DNA of 64,000 nucleotides from Symbiodinium microadriaticum (GCA_001939145.1 LSRX01000068.1:320972-384971), one strand, 5' to 3'. Counted from the first letter of the stretch, positions 1-11,499 are shown. Numbers and translations are program-made. Notes: generated by a model from the letters alone, not told the origin.

Positions 1-11
1 ACTACTACTAT

Positions 12-51
<40 letters not shown>

Positions 52-52
52 G

Positions 53-88
<36 letters not shown>

Positions 89-125
89 ATAATAATACTC
101 CTGCTGCTGCCACTGCTGCTACCGC
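1..125. repeat. ACT trinucleotide microsatellite
   Basis: (ACT)n with few interruptions from the window start to about 89, then CTG/CCACTG variants. Confidence 0.9.
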
Positions 126-309
126 TGCCACGAGGCTGCTACCGACTAAATGCGAAGCAAGACACGGACGACCAGGTGCCACCCAGCAGGGAATTCCTGG
201 GAAGCGTGCATGCCGGCGACTCTGCACCCCGAAGCACTAAACCTCTAGACTGTGAACCCTGTGCCCATGCAGAACAGTACAGCCGTAAACCTTTTGGACC
301 TTTTGGGCA

Positions 310-400
310 TACTCATAGGCCCCTAAGTAGTTCCTTTTTGGGATTACCTTATAGGATTCTAAATATACATCAACAGAAACTACTCAGGGGCCAATGGGTA
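310..400. mobile_element. Inverted-repeat element, family A
   Basis: Ends CATAGGCCCCTAAGTAG and complementary, flanked by TA. The right arm is diverged. No internal gene; MITE-like. Confidence 0.75.
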
Positions 401-476
401 AACACACAATCATCACCGCCCGTAAGCCTCCAATCCCCAACTCGAGCTCAAAGCCTCCGGAGGTCCACTGCCGCAG

Positions 477-609
477 AGTACATGTTCCAAGCAACACAAA
501 AATCAGAGCAAGTTTTGGCATTGATTCATGCCTCAACCGGTAAAGCGAAAAATCACGCTAAAGATGTTGTGAGGCATGTGCCTTTAATCATGTTGCTCGG
601 CGAGCCAAT
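477..609 (+). CDS. Internal exon, unknown protein
   Basis: Acceptor CACTGCCGCAG and strong donor GTAAGT bound a 133-nt frame reading YMFQATQKSEQVLALIHAST. No family recognised. It is probably part of the same plus-strand gene as the exon at 983. Confidence 0.45.
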
Positions 610-982
610 GTAAGTTCAGGAGAAAGTCATTCGAACGCAACAAGAATTTTGACAACGGCGACCAGCACGGGACCCGTAGTCTCATGAGGTAACAAGGTTT
701 GAAACACGAGAGACTTGTAAGAACCCAAGTATTGACAAGGGTGTCAATCCGAAGGCTCTCTGCCTATTTCACAATGTCGAACGTGGGAGTTGGCAGAGGC
801 TGGAACTTTGACAAGATCGCGATGTTTCGAAAGCTTTCCTATCCTGTCAGACGACGGGTTGACATCCTAAGCTCGAAGCCTTCAAATCCTAAACTCGAAA
901 CTCCCCAAACGCAAGGCCACGAGATGTAGGAATCTCTGGGGTAGTTCCCAAGAGAGGCTGAAAGCCGAGCTTCTCCAAGCAG

Positions 983-1102
983 TGGATTGAAGACGAAATG
1001 GAGCACCACCTGCAAGGTCTAGAGTTGGGCGCCTTCTGTTTCTACCTAGACCTAGAGGGTCATTCGCTATCCCTTCCATGTTATATAGCAGAAGTTCGAA
1101 AA
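983..1102 (+). CDS. Internal exon, unknown protein
   Basis: Acceptor TCTCCAAGCAG, donor GTAGGT; reads WIEDEMEHHLQGLELGAFCF and on to YIAEVRK. Acidic helix followed by a hydrophobic strand. A possible intervening exon (809-858, GWNFDKIAMFRKL) lies between this and 477-609. Confidence 0.45.
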
Positions 1103-1588
1103 GTAGGTACCCATAGAAGGGGGTAGTGCATGACCCTATAGGTAAATAGGTCTGAGGCTCAAGCAGGAACCTGTGCCCCTAACTCAACGTGGATGACGAT
1201 GTGCTCTGCAGACCTTCCACCGCCAACCCAACACCTAAACCCAAACCCTAACCAAGTTTCGGGGGGTCCTAATTCCCATAAGAGTCGTTATAACTGTCGT
1301 ATCTTTGGCACCCTCTTGGCATGGTAGCTGCCGCAGACATCTCCAAGTTCTGGGCCCGAAACCCCAAATCTAAGCTCAACTCCTAGAACCCTGAATCAGG
1401 GTTCAAGATTTAGGGTTAAGGTTCAGGGTTTAAGCTTTAGGGCTTTAGGGTTAACTAAGGTTCAAAGTTTAGGGTTTAGGTTTAAAGTTCTGGGATTAGG
1501 GCTTATAGGGTTCTGAATCCAGGACCATGAACTTCTGAAGCCCTGAATTTCTCTCAACCTTCGAACCCTGAATCCAGAACTGTGCCAC

Positions 1589-1663
1589 CTCGTCCGCCGC
1601 AGTGAAAATCATGACAGCCTGGGAACTTTTCATTATGGGCTCCCGGCTGTCGCTGCGGATCTT
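1589..1663 (-). CDS. Putative internal exon
   Basis: Open frame IRSDSREPIMKSSQAVMIFT ending at an AG|GTGGCA donor; the acceptor (ATCAAG) is weak. It follows the 1.9 kb exon across a CCCTAAA tract on the same strand. Confidence 0.35.
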
Positions 1664-1851
1664 GATTTAGGACTTGACCCTACGTAAACCCTAAACCCTA
1701 GACCCTAAGCCCTAAGCCCTAAACCCTATAAACCCTAAACCCTATAAACCCTAAGCCCTAAACCCTATAAGCCCTAAGCCCTAAACCCTATCAACCCTAA
1801 GCCCTAAACCCTAAACCCTATAAACCCTAAGCCCTACACCCTGAGCCCCTT

Positions 1852-1922
1852 CGAGGCTCTGGCGCTGAAGATGGACACGGTGGTGTTGATGATCGACCAG
1901 GAGTAGCGCCTCAGGGGGGCTT
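1852..1922 (-). CDS. Putative membrane exon
   Basis: Minus strand reads PLRRYSWSIINTTVSIFSAR, an amphipathic/transmembrane-like segment between two telomere-like tracts. Exon limits are approximate because no strong splice sites are present. Confidence 0.35.
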
Positions 1923-2693
1923 TGTGGGGCGCCAAGGGTTTGGGGTATATAGGGTTTAGGGCTTATAGGGCTTATAGGGTTTAGGGTTTAGGGTTTAGGG
2001 TTTAGGGCTTAGGGTTTAGGGTTTAGGGTTTAGGTGCCTTCTGGGGCTTTCTTTTTTGAGGGGTTGAAGGAAGGAGGCCTAAGGATTACAGGGTCCTTCT
2101 CTTGGGGGCTTTGAAACCCTACAAAAGCCTAAAGCCTAAACCCCCTAGGGGATGGAGCTCTTATGAATTATGTGTTTGGGTCCGGTTCGGAGGTGAAGTT
2201 GAGGGAGAAGGGTTCGGAGATACCAGAGCGTAGGATAGCTGGTACTGTTACGATACTTCTGGGTGCAAGGAGCTTTATACCTAAGGGCCATCATGTACCC
2301 CAAAGAGTAGCGTTCCGGCCCCTGAAGAAAGCCCCAAACCCTTCGATACTGCTGGCCGTAATGGGTTTGAGTACACTTGAGACTCAAGCCGGAGGGCCGC
2401 ATTATACCCCTCAGGCTGTAAGGACTCATATTTTGAGGCCCTTTGGGCCCAAAGAAGGCTTTTGATTTTGGGCTATGTTGAGCCTTAGGGTACCGATTTG
2501 AAGCAGGGAGTAGAGGAGTTCGTATCTAGGGCATGCGGGGGATGCCAGAGTGCAGCATTTTGGGTTAGGATGTACGGGCCTACAGGACCGAGAAATCGAA
2601 ATTGAAATCAGGGCCTGAGAAGTGTCTGGAAACACCAACTTGAGTCAATCTAGTTGTGGCTCAGAGCTTTGTCTTTGCTAAATCTGGGCTTCA

Positions 2694-2811
2694 CCTGGCA
2701 TCTGAGGCCAGATCTTGATGTCGTCATCAGGGTAGTTCACCATGTAGAATATGACCTTTGCTTCAACCAGGCTGACCACTGGGTCGCACAGCAGAAAGTC
2801 CCGCATCTAGA
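2694..2811 (-). CDS. Internal exon, unknown protein
   Basis: Acceptor GGAGTTCTAG, donor CCAG|GTGAAG. Reads MRDFLLCDPVVSLVEAKVIF and NYPDDDIKIWPQMP. It may belong to the same minus-strand gene as the exons near 1.9 and 1.6 kb, from which telomere-like repeat separates it. Confidence 0.45.
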
Positions 2812-2999
2812 ACTCCGATGTCATGCAGGGATCTGTCAGGTAGGCAGCTCGAGCTTCAACACCTATATAATTATCATTCACGGCTGGTTCTGATACCTGC
2901 TTCACTGCATCACGTTGCTCTCCGGTGACGATGACGATGACGATCATGATGACGACGACGATGATGGCGATGATGATGGTGATGACGATGATGAGCAGG

Positions 3000-4887
3000 C
3001 TGATGATACTGCAGCAGAAGCTGATCGACGAAACGGTCTGGCGATGCTTTAGATTAAACTTGGGATGAGGACAGCAATGAAGATGACGAGGGCACTGAAC
3101 ATGGCAGCAACATGCAACAGACGGAGGCTTTGAAGCATCAAACCGGTGATGTTGACGTTGGTGACTCTGAGAGACGGCTTTCTGCGGCTGATGGTGACAG
3201 GGATAAGAGCATCACACCTTCAATATGCACTTCAGACCCAGCGAAGACAACCAGACCCGGTAGCTCCCAGTGTCGTTGCAAAGTTTTGTCTGTCTCTATC
3301 CATGTCCTCTACTTCTGCGGATTCCGGATTGCGATGTTGGATGCGCACATGCTGCAGCCATTCTGCGATGCATCCCTCACGCGCAATTATCGTTCGCCTA
3401 CTTCGCACCTCGTCACATGGGTGAACGTCTCTACTTCTGAAGGCGGTGAAGTCGGGCCAAAGGCCGGTATCAAACGCCGCCGAACTAAACCCTAAACCCT
3501 ATAAGCCCCAAACCCGAAAACCCTAAACCTTAAAACCTTAAAACCCTAACACCCTAAACCCTGTAAACCCCAAACCCTAAAACCCTAAACAAGTGAACTC
3601 CCAGGACGACGATGCGATTCTGCTCAAGGGCTTGCAACCTGTCGAAGCCCTCAGGTAGACGCGTGGCTAACAATCAAGCCTCCCGCCCCCACTTGAAAGG
3701 GAGAAGGTAGGGTTTAGGGTTTAGGGTTCTTAAAAGGAATCCTCAACCCTAAACCAGTGGTGGCAACCTCAGCATTCAACCGCACGGCGGCGGAAATCCT
3801 CGGCCGCCAAGATCGATGCTTCCAAGCTGCAATGTTAAAGAAGAAGACCCCAAGGATCCTCGGCCGCGTGGATTAGGTGGATGAGGAACTGTAAAGGGTT
3901 CGATATAAGGGTTTCTATAAGGGCTTCTCTGAGGGTTTCCATAAAGGTTTTATGAGGGCTTCTCCAGCAGGTTCTTTCTTATTTCATGGTTATCTTGCAG
4001 AGGGTTCCGTTTGATCTGCTATTGTCTGGAAGGGATTCCAGAAGTGTATTCTATGTTGTCCTATGCTATGACGTCTTTGAGCGACAACGTCTACGAGCAC
4101 GGACTATTACCACACACAGGTCTGAATATTATGAGAGGCATACTGGAGTAGCGGAAAAGACCTGCGTGCAGGACTAACGGTCGCAACGAAACACCGGCAA
4201 TGTGAACCGCATGTCGGTCCAAACCCTAATGCTGGTACCCTGACTTCATTCCGGGGTGCAGGTCCGACTTCTGACCCTAGTTTCTTTGGTCTGGTAGCCC
4301 TAGTTCCATGTTGTAGGGTCTCAAACATAAAACTATCCCAAAACACATACTACAATCTAGGGTCTAGGTATTGACGGCAGGCCGCATAAAGCTGCAACTG
4401 ATGTCGACGCGTGTCCATTCCTCTTCCTGCAGGCGCTTTCACGATCAAAGCAAGCATTGCTGTGGTTTACATCCTACAGCCACCCTTACCCTAGGCTTCC
4501 AAGGACCTTATAGTTAAGGCCCTACACCCCTTCAGGACCCAATAATAAGGTCCCTGGAAGCATAGGGTTAGTGCTTCTCAAAAACCCAACCTAAACTCTA
4601 AGCCCTAAAGCCTTAGTGAGCCTTGGTGCTTCTCCAAAACCCAACATTCTACAAGCAGATCTTGGGCTTTGTGCCTGAACAAGGATTCAAGAACCTGTCC
4701 AGCAAAGGAAGTGATCACCCAGATCTTCCAGAATCCCTCCAGTTAAGGTGTGTGTGTGTGTGTATGTATATATGTATATATATATATATATATGTACCTT
4801 GCTACATAAGATTAGGGGTCCTACTATTCATGAAGGTATATATACATATACTTGTATACATATACATATACATACATACATACATAC

Positions 4888-4920
<33 letters not shown>

Positions 4921-5060
4921 CAGAAAGCGTCGCCCTCCCAACCGCCTCATACTGTTCTAAGGACGGAGGCCCCAAACCCAAACCCCNGGGGGGGGGGTAA
5001 TTTGGGGGGATATGGGAAGATCTGGGCCCCCCCTGAGGCACCTGACTTACCCAGCTCAGG
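3000..5060. other. Mostly non-coding interval
   Basis: Holds GATGAC repeat (2925-3000), an open plus frame (3112-3495) without splice support, short CCCTAAA tracts (3486-3590), degenerate hairpins (4440-4620), TG/TA/CATA microsatellites (4750-4920) and a poly-G next to N at 4987. Two open stretches near 3600 and 3750 look exon-like (EGFDRLQALEQNRIVVLG on minus; SAFNRTAAEILGRQD on plus). Confidence 0.5.
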
Positions 5061-5541
5061 CCTCGTCAAACACAGCCATGTCGGCTTCTTTGCCTGGCGC
5101 GCCTTCGCAGTGGGCAAGGGTTTTGGGCTTCAGGTTTAGAGGTCCCTAAACCCTAAACCCTAAACCTCTAAACCCCTAAACCCCTAGAACCCTGAACCCC
5201 TAAACCTTTAGAAGTTTGGGGGTTTTTTGGAGTTAGGGGTTTAGGGGCCTATAGATCCAAACCCGGACACCCTGTTATTCCCAGACAGCCCCCGTGAATC
5301 CTTGCTTTGAGCTTCGGAAGGGTGGGTTTTGCAACTGGCGAGGCCTCCTCGGGTTTACTTTGGGGGTTTATAGGCTTTATAGGGTTCAGGGCAGAAGTTG
5401 GCTTTCCCTCCTTTTTTCAAGCTTTTAGACTTCGGGGAGGCTTCGAAATTAAATTTCAAGGCCCAAAACCCTAAACCTTCAAACCCTGAGCCCAAGCAAG
5501 TTTCTGGGGTTTGGATATTTAACTTTTGCTGGTTAGGGACG

Positions 5542-5609
5542 CAGGGGGCAAGCGACGATGCGTTGTATGGAGACAGGAACGGCCTCATTTGCCGGTGCAC
5601 TCGGCGAGC
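5542..5609 (+). CDS. Putative exon
   Basis: Acceptor GACGCAG; reads ASDDALYGDRNGLICRCTRR, then runs into CCCTAAA repeat. The 3' end is uncertain. Confidence 0.3.
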
Positions 5610-5734
5610 AAGATTAAACCCTAAACCCTAGGCCCTACACCCTAAAACTCTCTGTCCATTTAAACATTCTGGGTGATTGGAAGTCTGAAGTCATCGAGAG
5701 GAGAGCTTCGACACAGTTGCTTTTTTACTTGCAG

Positions 5735-5770
5735 AACATAGACGGGATCCCTGCAGGGCTTCGATTCTGA
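5735..5770 (+). CDS. Terminal exon
   Basis: Excellent acceptor (TTGCTTTTTTACTTGCAG) followed by NIDGIPAGLRF and TGA. It is probably the last coding exon of a plus-strand gene that includes 5542-5609. Confidence 0.4.
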   Translation, partial: NIDGIPAGLRF

Positions 5771-7410
5771 TGGGTCCAGGGATTGGCCCTCAAACCTAAA
5801 CCGCACTTGGAACGTACCCGGTGGCACCTCCCTCCTGTCACAAGTCAGGTTGCGTCAAAAACATGGGTGTTAGGCGTGTCTAGGGTTTGGGGGCTTCAGG
5901 ATGTAGGGTTTAGAGTTTGAGATTTCCGGTTTCGGGGTGTCAGAACTGCCAGAACTGCTATGTTCATCGAGGGACGCCGCAGCAAGCCCTGTACCCTAGA
6001 CCCTAAAGCCTATAAATCCTAAACCGATAAGTCTTCGGGGCGTCGGGCCTTGCACCATGAACCTTCCCCTTAGCGCCTCAGTACCTAATAAGCACATGCT
6101 CTCCCAAATATTCGCCTTGATAACTTCCATCCGCACCCAAAAAAAACCGTTTTATTGGGCCCTTTTGGACCCTTAGAAGCCTCTTTAGAAACCCTACTAA
6201 ATCCCTAAAGATCCCTTATGGAATCCTTACCCTAAGGCTCAAAATAGCCCAAAAGCCTTATATAGTAGGGTCTTTGGGCCCAAAAGCCTTAAGATATGAG
6301 TCCTTAGAGCCTTAGGGTTATAGAACCCCTTGGTATTGGGTACTTTTAGGGCCCTGAGGGGTCTGACAGGCCCAGGGGCCGGTACCAGCATGCTCCACGA
6401 ACTCCTTGCAAGCCAAGGTCAGCCCTGGGACTTTAGCATTACCCTAAGGGAACACGAAGGGTTCCTATAAAGTATGAGGGTTATACTATAAGGCTAACTA
6501 TAAGGGTGACGTTAGGATTAGGGTTTAGGGTCTAGGGTTTAGGGTTTCGGGGTTTAGGGTTTCGGGTTTAGGGTTTAGGGTGTTGGGGTATATTATACTT
6601 TTACTATAATACGGAACCCCCCCAAAAAAAAAATTGTATAGGTAATTATTGAGGCCTGTATACTACCCTAAGGGTCCCTATAAACCATAAGGGTTATACT
6701 ATAAGGCTAACTATGAGGGTAATGATGGGGGTTCCCAAAAGGGTTATACTATAAGAGTAACTGTACATGTAACTATGTAGAGGCTTGCTGTAAGGGTTAT
6801 ACTCTAAGGTTTACTGCAAGAGATTCAGCCACCTTCGAATTCACAGGCCTGGAATTGCAAGTTTAGGTAGGCACTGGTTTGTTTTGTATCTTGTCGTATG
6901 GAGATAATACATGAACCATGCGGCGACGGCACTATCAATCAAACGGACGGTGGCAAGTGAGGCCGCGGCAAAACTATTGTTCCTAGAAGCGGGCCCTTGA
7001 CAAGGGGTATCGTTGTTGGGTTGCCCCTATTATATCAACCACATAAAGTACCGGTGGCACTCTTGGGTTCATACGATGCAAGCAAGCTAGATGAATCCAT
7101 CGCTCCAGGAAGAGCCTAAGTATGCTTCCTTGCGAGGGTGAAGGGCGGCTTGTGCGTGGGGTTATGGGACTCATCAGCATTGGAAAACCCCAACCCACCA
7201 GGTACCTACCGTATAGGGTACTAGAGCTCCTAGGGCCCTACATAGTAGGTACCTGGGGGGTTCGGGAAAGGGCATGGGTAAACACTTCTTGTACAAAGCG
7301 GAGGGGCATGGTGCACATACAGCCTGCTAAGCAATTTGTTTGGGGTATCGTTAGGGTATCGCTTGGGGTATCGTCTTAGACCACCAACAGTTTACCAACA
7401 AATGGAGTAG

Positions 7411-7447
<37 letters not shown>

Positions 7448-7935
7448 AGTAGCAGTAGTAGTAGCAGTAGTAGTAGCAGCAGCAGCAGCAGCAGCAGCAG
7501 CAAAACTTATTATAGACCCCGAAAGCCCAAAACCATGGACCCTCATGCCTACAGCCACAACGGTCAACGCCTATAGACCCTTAAGCCCAAAACCCGAAAC
7601 CGTGAACCCCCAAAGGCCACAAGCCACAGACACACAATGCTGAACCCCAAAACCGTTTAATCCGCCTAAACCCTAAGCCCCGAAGCCCTAAACACAAAAT
7701 TCAAGCGATTTACTTCGGTCCTTCACTTCTCCATGCGCAGAATGGCTTAGGCACAGGGTGCCAAAGCCTCGCTGAAAGCTCAGGCCACGACTTTCGAGCT
7801 TTACCTTATAACCTAGAGGCTCCTGACCCACCTCTGTTTAAATTTTGGGGTACCTAGTTCTTTAGCTAGGATCTGTTATATAGAAAAGCAGGTACCCTGC
7901 AAAAGGAGTGGGGTATGAGCCTCTAGGTAAGTAAG

Positions 7936-8043
7936 GGTCCATGTACCCATATAGCATAGTCCGTATATATATATATATATATGTATAGGTACTTTAGAAC
8001 CAGAGTATATGCTATACGGGTAGATTACATGGACCCTCAGGGT
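7936..8043. mobile_element. Inverted-repeat element, family G, TA-rich centre
   Basis: GGGTCCATGTACC...(TA)n...TACATGGACCC. A second palindrome ending GAGCCTCTAGGT precedes it (7810-7929). Confidence 0.65.
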
Positions 8044-8157
8044 CAGGAGCCAGCCAGCCAACGAGGGGAAAGAGGGGACTTAGGCTTTCAGGGTTATTGC
8101 CGGGGGGGCATGCAATATCCCTCGAGACCCCGGACTCCGATCAAGCATCCCTAGCTA

Positions 8158-8292
8158 AACCCCAAACCCCCCTAAATCGCCCTAAACCCTAAACCCCTAA
8201 ACCCTAAACCCCAAAACCCCAAAACCCCTTACTAAACCCTAAACCCTAAACCCTAAACCCCTAAACCCTAAACCCCTAAACCCGAAATCCTG
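8158..8292. repeat. CCCTAAA tract
   Basis: CCCTAAACC(C)CTAAACC with 7- and 8-bp units, ending just before exon 8309. Confidence 0.9.
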
Positions 8293-8308
8293 AACCCCAA
8301 TACTGCAG

Positions 8309-8683
8309 GATTCGGGAGTCCGTGGAGATTGCTTCGTACCTTTCGGGCCTGGGTGTCAGAGGCGTGGCCTCAACAGTGAGTCCATGAGTCTCTCCTGTTC
8401 GAGTATTGGGTTTGCTTTGCTTTTTTTGCGCCGATGGTTTCGAGTATAGGGCTGAGACCTTGTAAAACTTATAGGGCTTAGGAGTTTTGTAAACTTATAT
8501 AGGGTCCAGGGCTTAGGGTGGTCGTGTGTCGTAGCTTCCGGTTACACGCATTACTACGTTACCCTTGTCATGTCAAAGTCGCTGATCACTCGTAATGCTA
8601 TGGAGTCGCTGCTTATTGATCACTGGACTGCTCGTGATCTAACTCATACGATTGCCCACATCGGCCTTCAGAATGGATATTAG
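8309..8683 (+). CDS. Two-exon 3' end, unknown protein
   Basis: Exon 8309-8375 has acceptor AATACTGCAG and donor GTGAGT; exon 8535-8683 has acceptor GTCGTAG and ends in TAG. With a 159-nt intron holding degenerate telomere-like repeat the phases agree: ...GPGCQRRGLN-T-SGYTHYYVTL... The last exon (HWTARDLTHTIAHIGLQNGY) is strongly protein-like. No family recognised. Confidence 0.5.
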
Positions 8684-8736
8684 CTAATCATATGTATACA
8701 TGCATGTGTACCGTAAACGAGTCATGCTGCTTCTAG

Positions 8737-8822
8737 CAGCAATACGACACTGAGATGCGCACCGTTGTCAGTGTTAGTCAGCAATACGACAATGAGATGC
8801 GCACCGTTGTCAGTGTTAATTA
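8737..8822 (+). repeat. 42-bp tandem duplication with hairpin
   Basis: CAGCAATACGACA... starts at 8737 and 8779; each copy contains GACA(A/C)...GTTGTC arms. Just 3' of a terminal exon, so it could form a 3'-end stem. Confidence 0.7.
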
Positions 8823-9084
8823 TTCTGCTGACTACGAGTGCTAGCACTTCTGATGTGGAACCGATTTAGAAAGCCTGGTCCTAAAACCCAAACATTTTAG
8901 GATCGATATAAAGAGCCCAAATACACACCCAAGGTTTCTTAATCAGGTCCCTATTCACTCTGTGCAGCAGCTGTCGTGGGGAGGATCGGCACTACGGCTT
9001 TCAGATTTTTGTTTTGTTGTGGCTCAAGGTTCTTTGCATTGAAGGCTCCCTAAATCCCAAGCCTAAGTCCCTACACCCTAAACC

Positions 9085-9189
9085 TACTGTTGATGATAGA
9101 AATCCTGCATTACCTTAAGGGCCCTAAACTATGGGAATTCTGGTATTCTCCTTATTATGGGTAATGCAGGATTTATATCATCAACCGTA
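9085..9189. mobile_element. Inverted-repeat element, family B
   Basis: 105 bp, TA-flanked, arms GTTGATGATA...CCTGCATTACC. Relative to 10881 it is inverted. Confidence 0.8.
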
Positions 9190-9210
9190 TTTCCTTCCAA
9201 GAAGCTGCAG

Positions 9211-9315
9211 CACAGCAGCAGGAGATAACGGCACATGGGTGCAGCGCGCAATATGTTGGAGCCACACAAGCGATCTACCCTTCAACAGAAGAGGGCCGAC
9301 CTTGCTCCTTCCGAG
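9211..9315 (+). CDS. Internal exon, unknown protein
   Basis: Acceptor AAGCTGCAG, donor GTGATG; the best frame reads QQQEITAHGCSAQYVGATQA and IYPSTEEGRPCSFR. It begins 21 bp after a family-B element (9085-9189). Confidence 0.4.
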
Positions 9316-9478
9316 GTGATGCTGACATGAGTTTACCTGTCCGAGCAGGACTTGAACTCAATCCTGAAGCCATCCTAAACCCTAAGTTCTAAACCCTAAA
9401 TTGAACCCTCAGCCTACCATATGGAATACGACCCCAACCTTCTGCCCGGTAGTCTCAAGGCCAAGACCTGAACTGTAG

Positions 9479-9727
9479 CCCAACCGAAGTCCAGAAACCC
9501 TTCACATATTCAGAAGCCACATCAATCATACTCTGGGTTCTCGTTAAGAGGAATGTAACTGAAGTTACCATAATAGGGATCCATAGTAAATAATAGGGTT
9601 TCTTTATTGTGGTAGCTTAGACTAAATCCCTTAACAAGAGCCCAGTACTCCTTGCTACTGGCTTGACTTTGAGCCTGGCAACGAGGATCAGAGCGAGAGG
9701 TGGAGTTCTCAACACGAGGCTGTCTAG
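9479..9727 (+). CDS. Two-exon 3' end whose intron is an element I
   Basis: Exon a 9479-9536 (acceptor GAACTGTAG) reads QPKSRNPSHIQKPHQSYS; the intron 9537-9645 is exactly one family-I inverted-repeat element (GTTCTCG...GAGCCCAG); exon b 9646-9727 continues in phase with YWLDFEPGNEDQSERW to a TAG. Function unknown; the product end is acidic. Confidence 0.5.
9537..9645 (+). mobile_element. Element I, coincides with an intron
   Basis: GTTCTCGTTAAGAGG...CTTAACAAGAGCCCAG, 109 bp. Splicing at its ends joins exons in phase. Confidence 0.75.
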
Positions 9728-10011
9728 GGTTCAGGGTTCAGGGCTTTATAGTAGAATATCACAAAACATATAGTGTAACCATAATACCAAAGCAATATCA
9801 AGTAATATGATACACTAGAAACCTAATGTGAAGGGTCTGTAGGGCTCGAAAATGGGGTCTAGGGCCGAAATTCGGATCTGGGCCCCTTAGCCAAATTCAG
9901 GGATTTGGGTTTAAGGGCACGAGGGCTTGTTGGGTTTAGTTCTGGGTTTTGGGGCTTTAAGGTCTAGGGGATTGTTGGGTTTAGTTCTGGGTTTTGTGGC
10001 TTCTTCTGTAG

Positions 10012-10067
10012 AGCCCACCCTGATTAAGGGCCAGAGATTTAGGAGCCAGTTTCTCTTCCTTTTCAAG
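10012..10067 (+). CDS. Small internal exon
   Basis: Acceptor TTCTTCTGTAG, donor AAG|GTAGTT; 56 nt reading PTLIKGQRFRSQFLFLFK. Upstream is a 46-bp period direct repeat (9926-10004) of telomere-like origin. Confidence 0.45.
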
Positions 10068-10503
10068 GTAGTTTGTTTAGCAATCCGAAGTCAAAGTATA
10101 TGTTCGGGATTGGAGCCAAGTGCGGCCAAATAGTCGACCCATTCTGGGCTCAGGGGTTAACCATAACTCAAATCAGTATCATAATCATACAACCTGAGGC
10201 TTTGCTGCTGTTGTCCTTGAGCCAACAAACAGACCATAGACCCTAAACCCTAAACCGCTGTATAGACTACCAAGCAGCCCGAAGAAGCCCCATTTAACTC
10301 TCAAACCCTCAAGCCCGAAGCACCCGACAGAAACGACAGAAACCCGGATTTGACTCAGGAAACGAAGCAACCAAGCCCCCCAGCAGATCTCTTCGCTGAA
10401 AGTAGACATCGCCCTCAATTTCGGGTGATGCGATGAAGCCATATCCTTGCGGGGCTTGGGAGTTTTCTTTTGGGCNTCACCCGGCAAACGCAAATTCCCC
10501 TGA

Positions 10504-10773
10504 ATGCGAAGGCTCTGGGATTTTGTCGTGAGTTGTTTAGGTTGTTTGGGGCAGACTTTAGGCATGCCTAGAAGCGCCACTCTCCTTGATCTTGCTGCCT
10601 TAATTACACAATTAGACGAATTCAATCCCAAGTTTAGCAACCCTTTCGCTTTCGACTCCCAGAACACTCGAGTAGAGCAACCCATTATGGAGCTAGCCAG
10701 GCTTGCAGCATCGGCGGCGATAGCCGTTGCTATTCTCATGCCTGCTATGTGTGATGCCATTGCTGCTAGTTGA
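10504..10773 (+). CDS. Putative terminal exon with C-terminal hydrophobic helix
   Basis: Open to a TGA; the most convincing part starts at acceptor TTGGGGCAG (10555): MPRSATLLDLAALITQLDEF then ARLAASAAIAVAILMPAM, a possible membrane anchor. The minus strand is also open over 210 codons; a single N at 10476 lies just outside. Confidence 0.35.
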   Translation: MRRLWDFVVSCLGCLGQTLGMPRSATLLDLAALITQLDEFNPKFSNPFAFDSQNTRVEQPIMELARLAASAAIAVAILMPAMCDAIAAS

Positions 10774-10880
10774 AAGCTCTTTACAACAGTTGTTGCTGCC
10801 ATTCTTACAAGCATCAAAAAGTGATATGATGTTTTGTAAGGCTGTTCCTATGTTGCGGGTATTCATACCGTGATTACTGC

Positions 10881-10985
10881 TACGGTTGATGATATAAACT
10901 CTGCATTACCCATAACAGGGAATATACCATAATTCCCATAGTTTAGGGCCCTTAAGGTAATGCAGGATTCATATCATCAACAGTA
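10881..10985. mobile_element. Inverted-repeat element, family B
   Basis: 105 bp, TACGGTTGATG...CATCAACAGTA. In this orientation the ends read GTTGAT and CAACAG, i.e. GT...AG. Confidence 0.85.
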
Positions 10986-11015
10986 GTACTGCCATAGACT
11001 CAACAGACTTAGCAG

Positions 11016-11499
11016 ACCTACACTTCAACTCGACCGTAACCTCCGGAGCCCAAACTGCACCTGACCCTGCATGCCCAAGCCGGTATATTAATGTAACAGG
11101 GTTTAGTGTTGAAGCATTCAAGACTGAAGGGAGTAGGGGCTAGGCGGCTAGACAAATTAGGCTTGGTCGCGGTCGTCGGTGGTGTTGCAGTAGTGGTTGT
11201 GATTGTCGTTGCTCTTGTGCTCGCTGCTGTTGCTGCTGTTGCTGCTGCGGTTGCTGCTGCGGTTGCTGCTGCTGTTTTTTGCTGCTGCTGACGGCGGCGG
11301 CGGTATAGCTATTGTGTTCTTTGAGACATATATATATATATACATACATATATATATATATAGATACTCTTCAGGTATTTCGGATTATCATATTAGTGTT
11401 GTTGCTCTTCTTCTTGTTGCGGGGTCTTGTCCAGACTCCTCGGGGGTTAGAGAGCTTCAGGATGCAAAGGCGCACTTGCTTGATGAGCTGAATCCTTAG
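11016..11499 (+). CDS. Two-exon 3' end, possible secreted glycoprotein
   Basis: Exon 11016-11132 (acceptor ACTTAGCAG, donor GTAGGG) carries sequons NST and NVT; the 302-nt intron holds a CTG microsatellite and TA repeats; exon 11435-11499 has a long polypyrimidine tract before its acceptor (TTGTCCAG) and reads SSGVRELQDAKAHLLDELNP then stop. Splicing joins in phase and makes a third sequon (NSS). The open frame also extends upstream to 10986, the edge of a family-B element. Confidence 0.5.

Larger units (their letters stand above)
1380..2035. repeat. Telomere-like repeat tracts
   Basis: GGGTTTAGGG and CCCTAAACCCTATAAGCC variants, orientation switching near 1680 (CCCTAAA) and 1940 (TTTAGGG), with the two putative exons at 1.6 and 1.9 kb between them. 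Confidence 0.85.
5771..8308. other. Repeat-rich interval
   Basis: Degenerate family-H and related hairpins (6150-6830) rich in AAGGGTTATACTATAAGG, GTA/AGC microsatellite (7411-7500), CCCTAA tracts, family-G elements. Two exon-like pieces: 7122-7198 plus (GRLVRGVMGLISIGKPQP) and 7742-7800 plus after acceptor CCATGCGCAG (NGLGTGCQSLAESSG). No full gene seen. Confidence 0.5.

Noticed and set aside
9005..9030. Dinoflagellate spliced-leader relic (TTGTGGCTCAAGG)
   Set aside because: Only about nine consecutive bases (TGGCTCAAG) match the leader; expected by chance in 64 kb, and no further leader sequence upstream.
9340..9380. tRNA T-arm (GAGTTCAAGTCCTGC on minus)
   Set aside because: The stem does not pair with the loop in the tRNA register and no acceptor or D arm is found.
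11140..11349. Gln/Ser-rich protein
   Set aside because: CTG/CAG microsatellite inside an intron supported by phase-matched exons.
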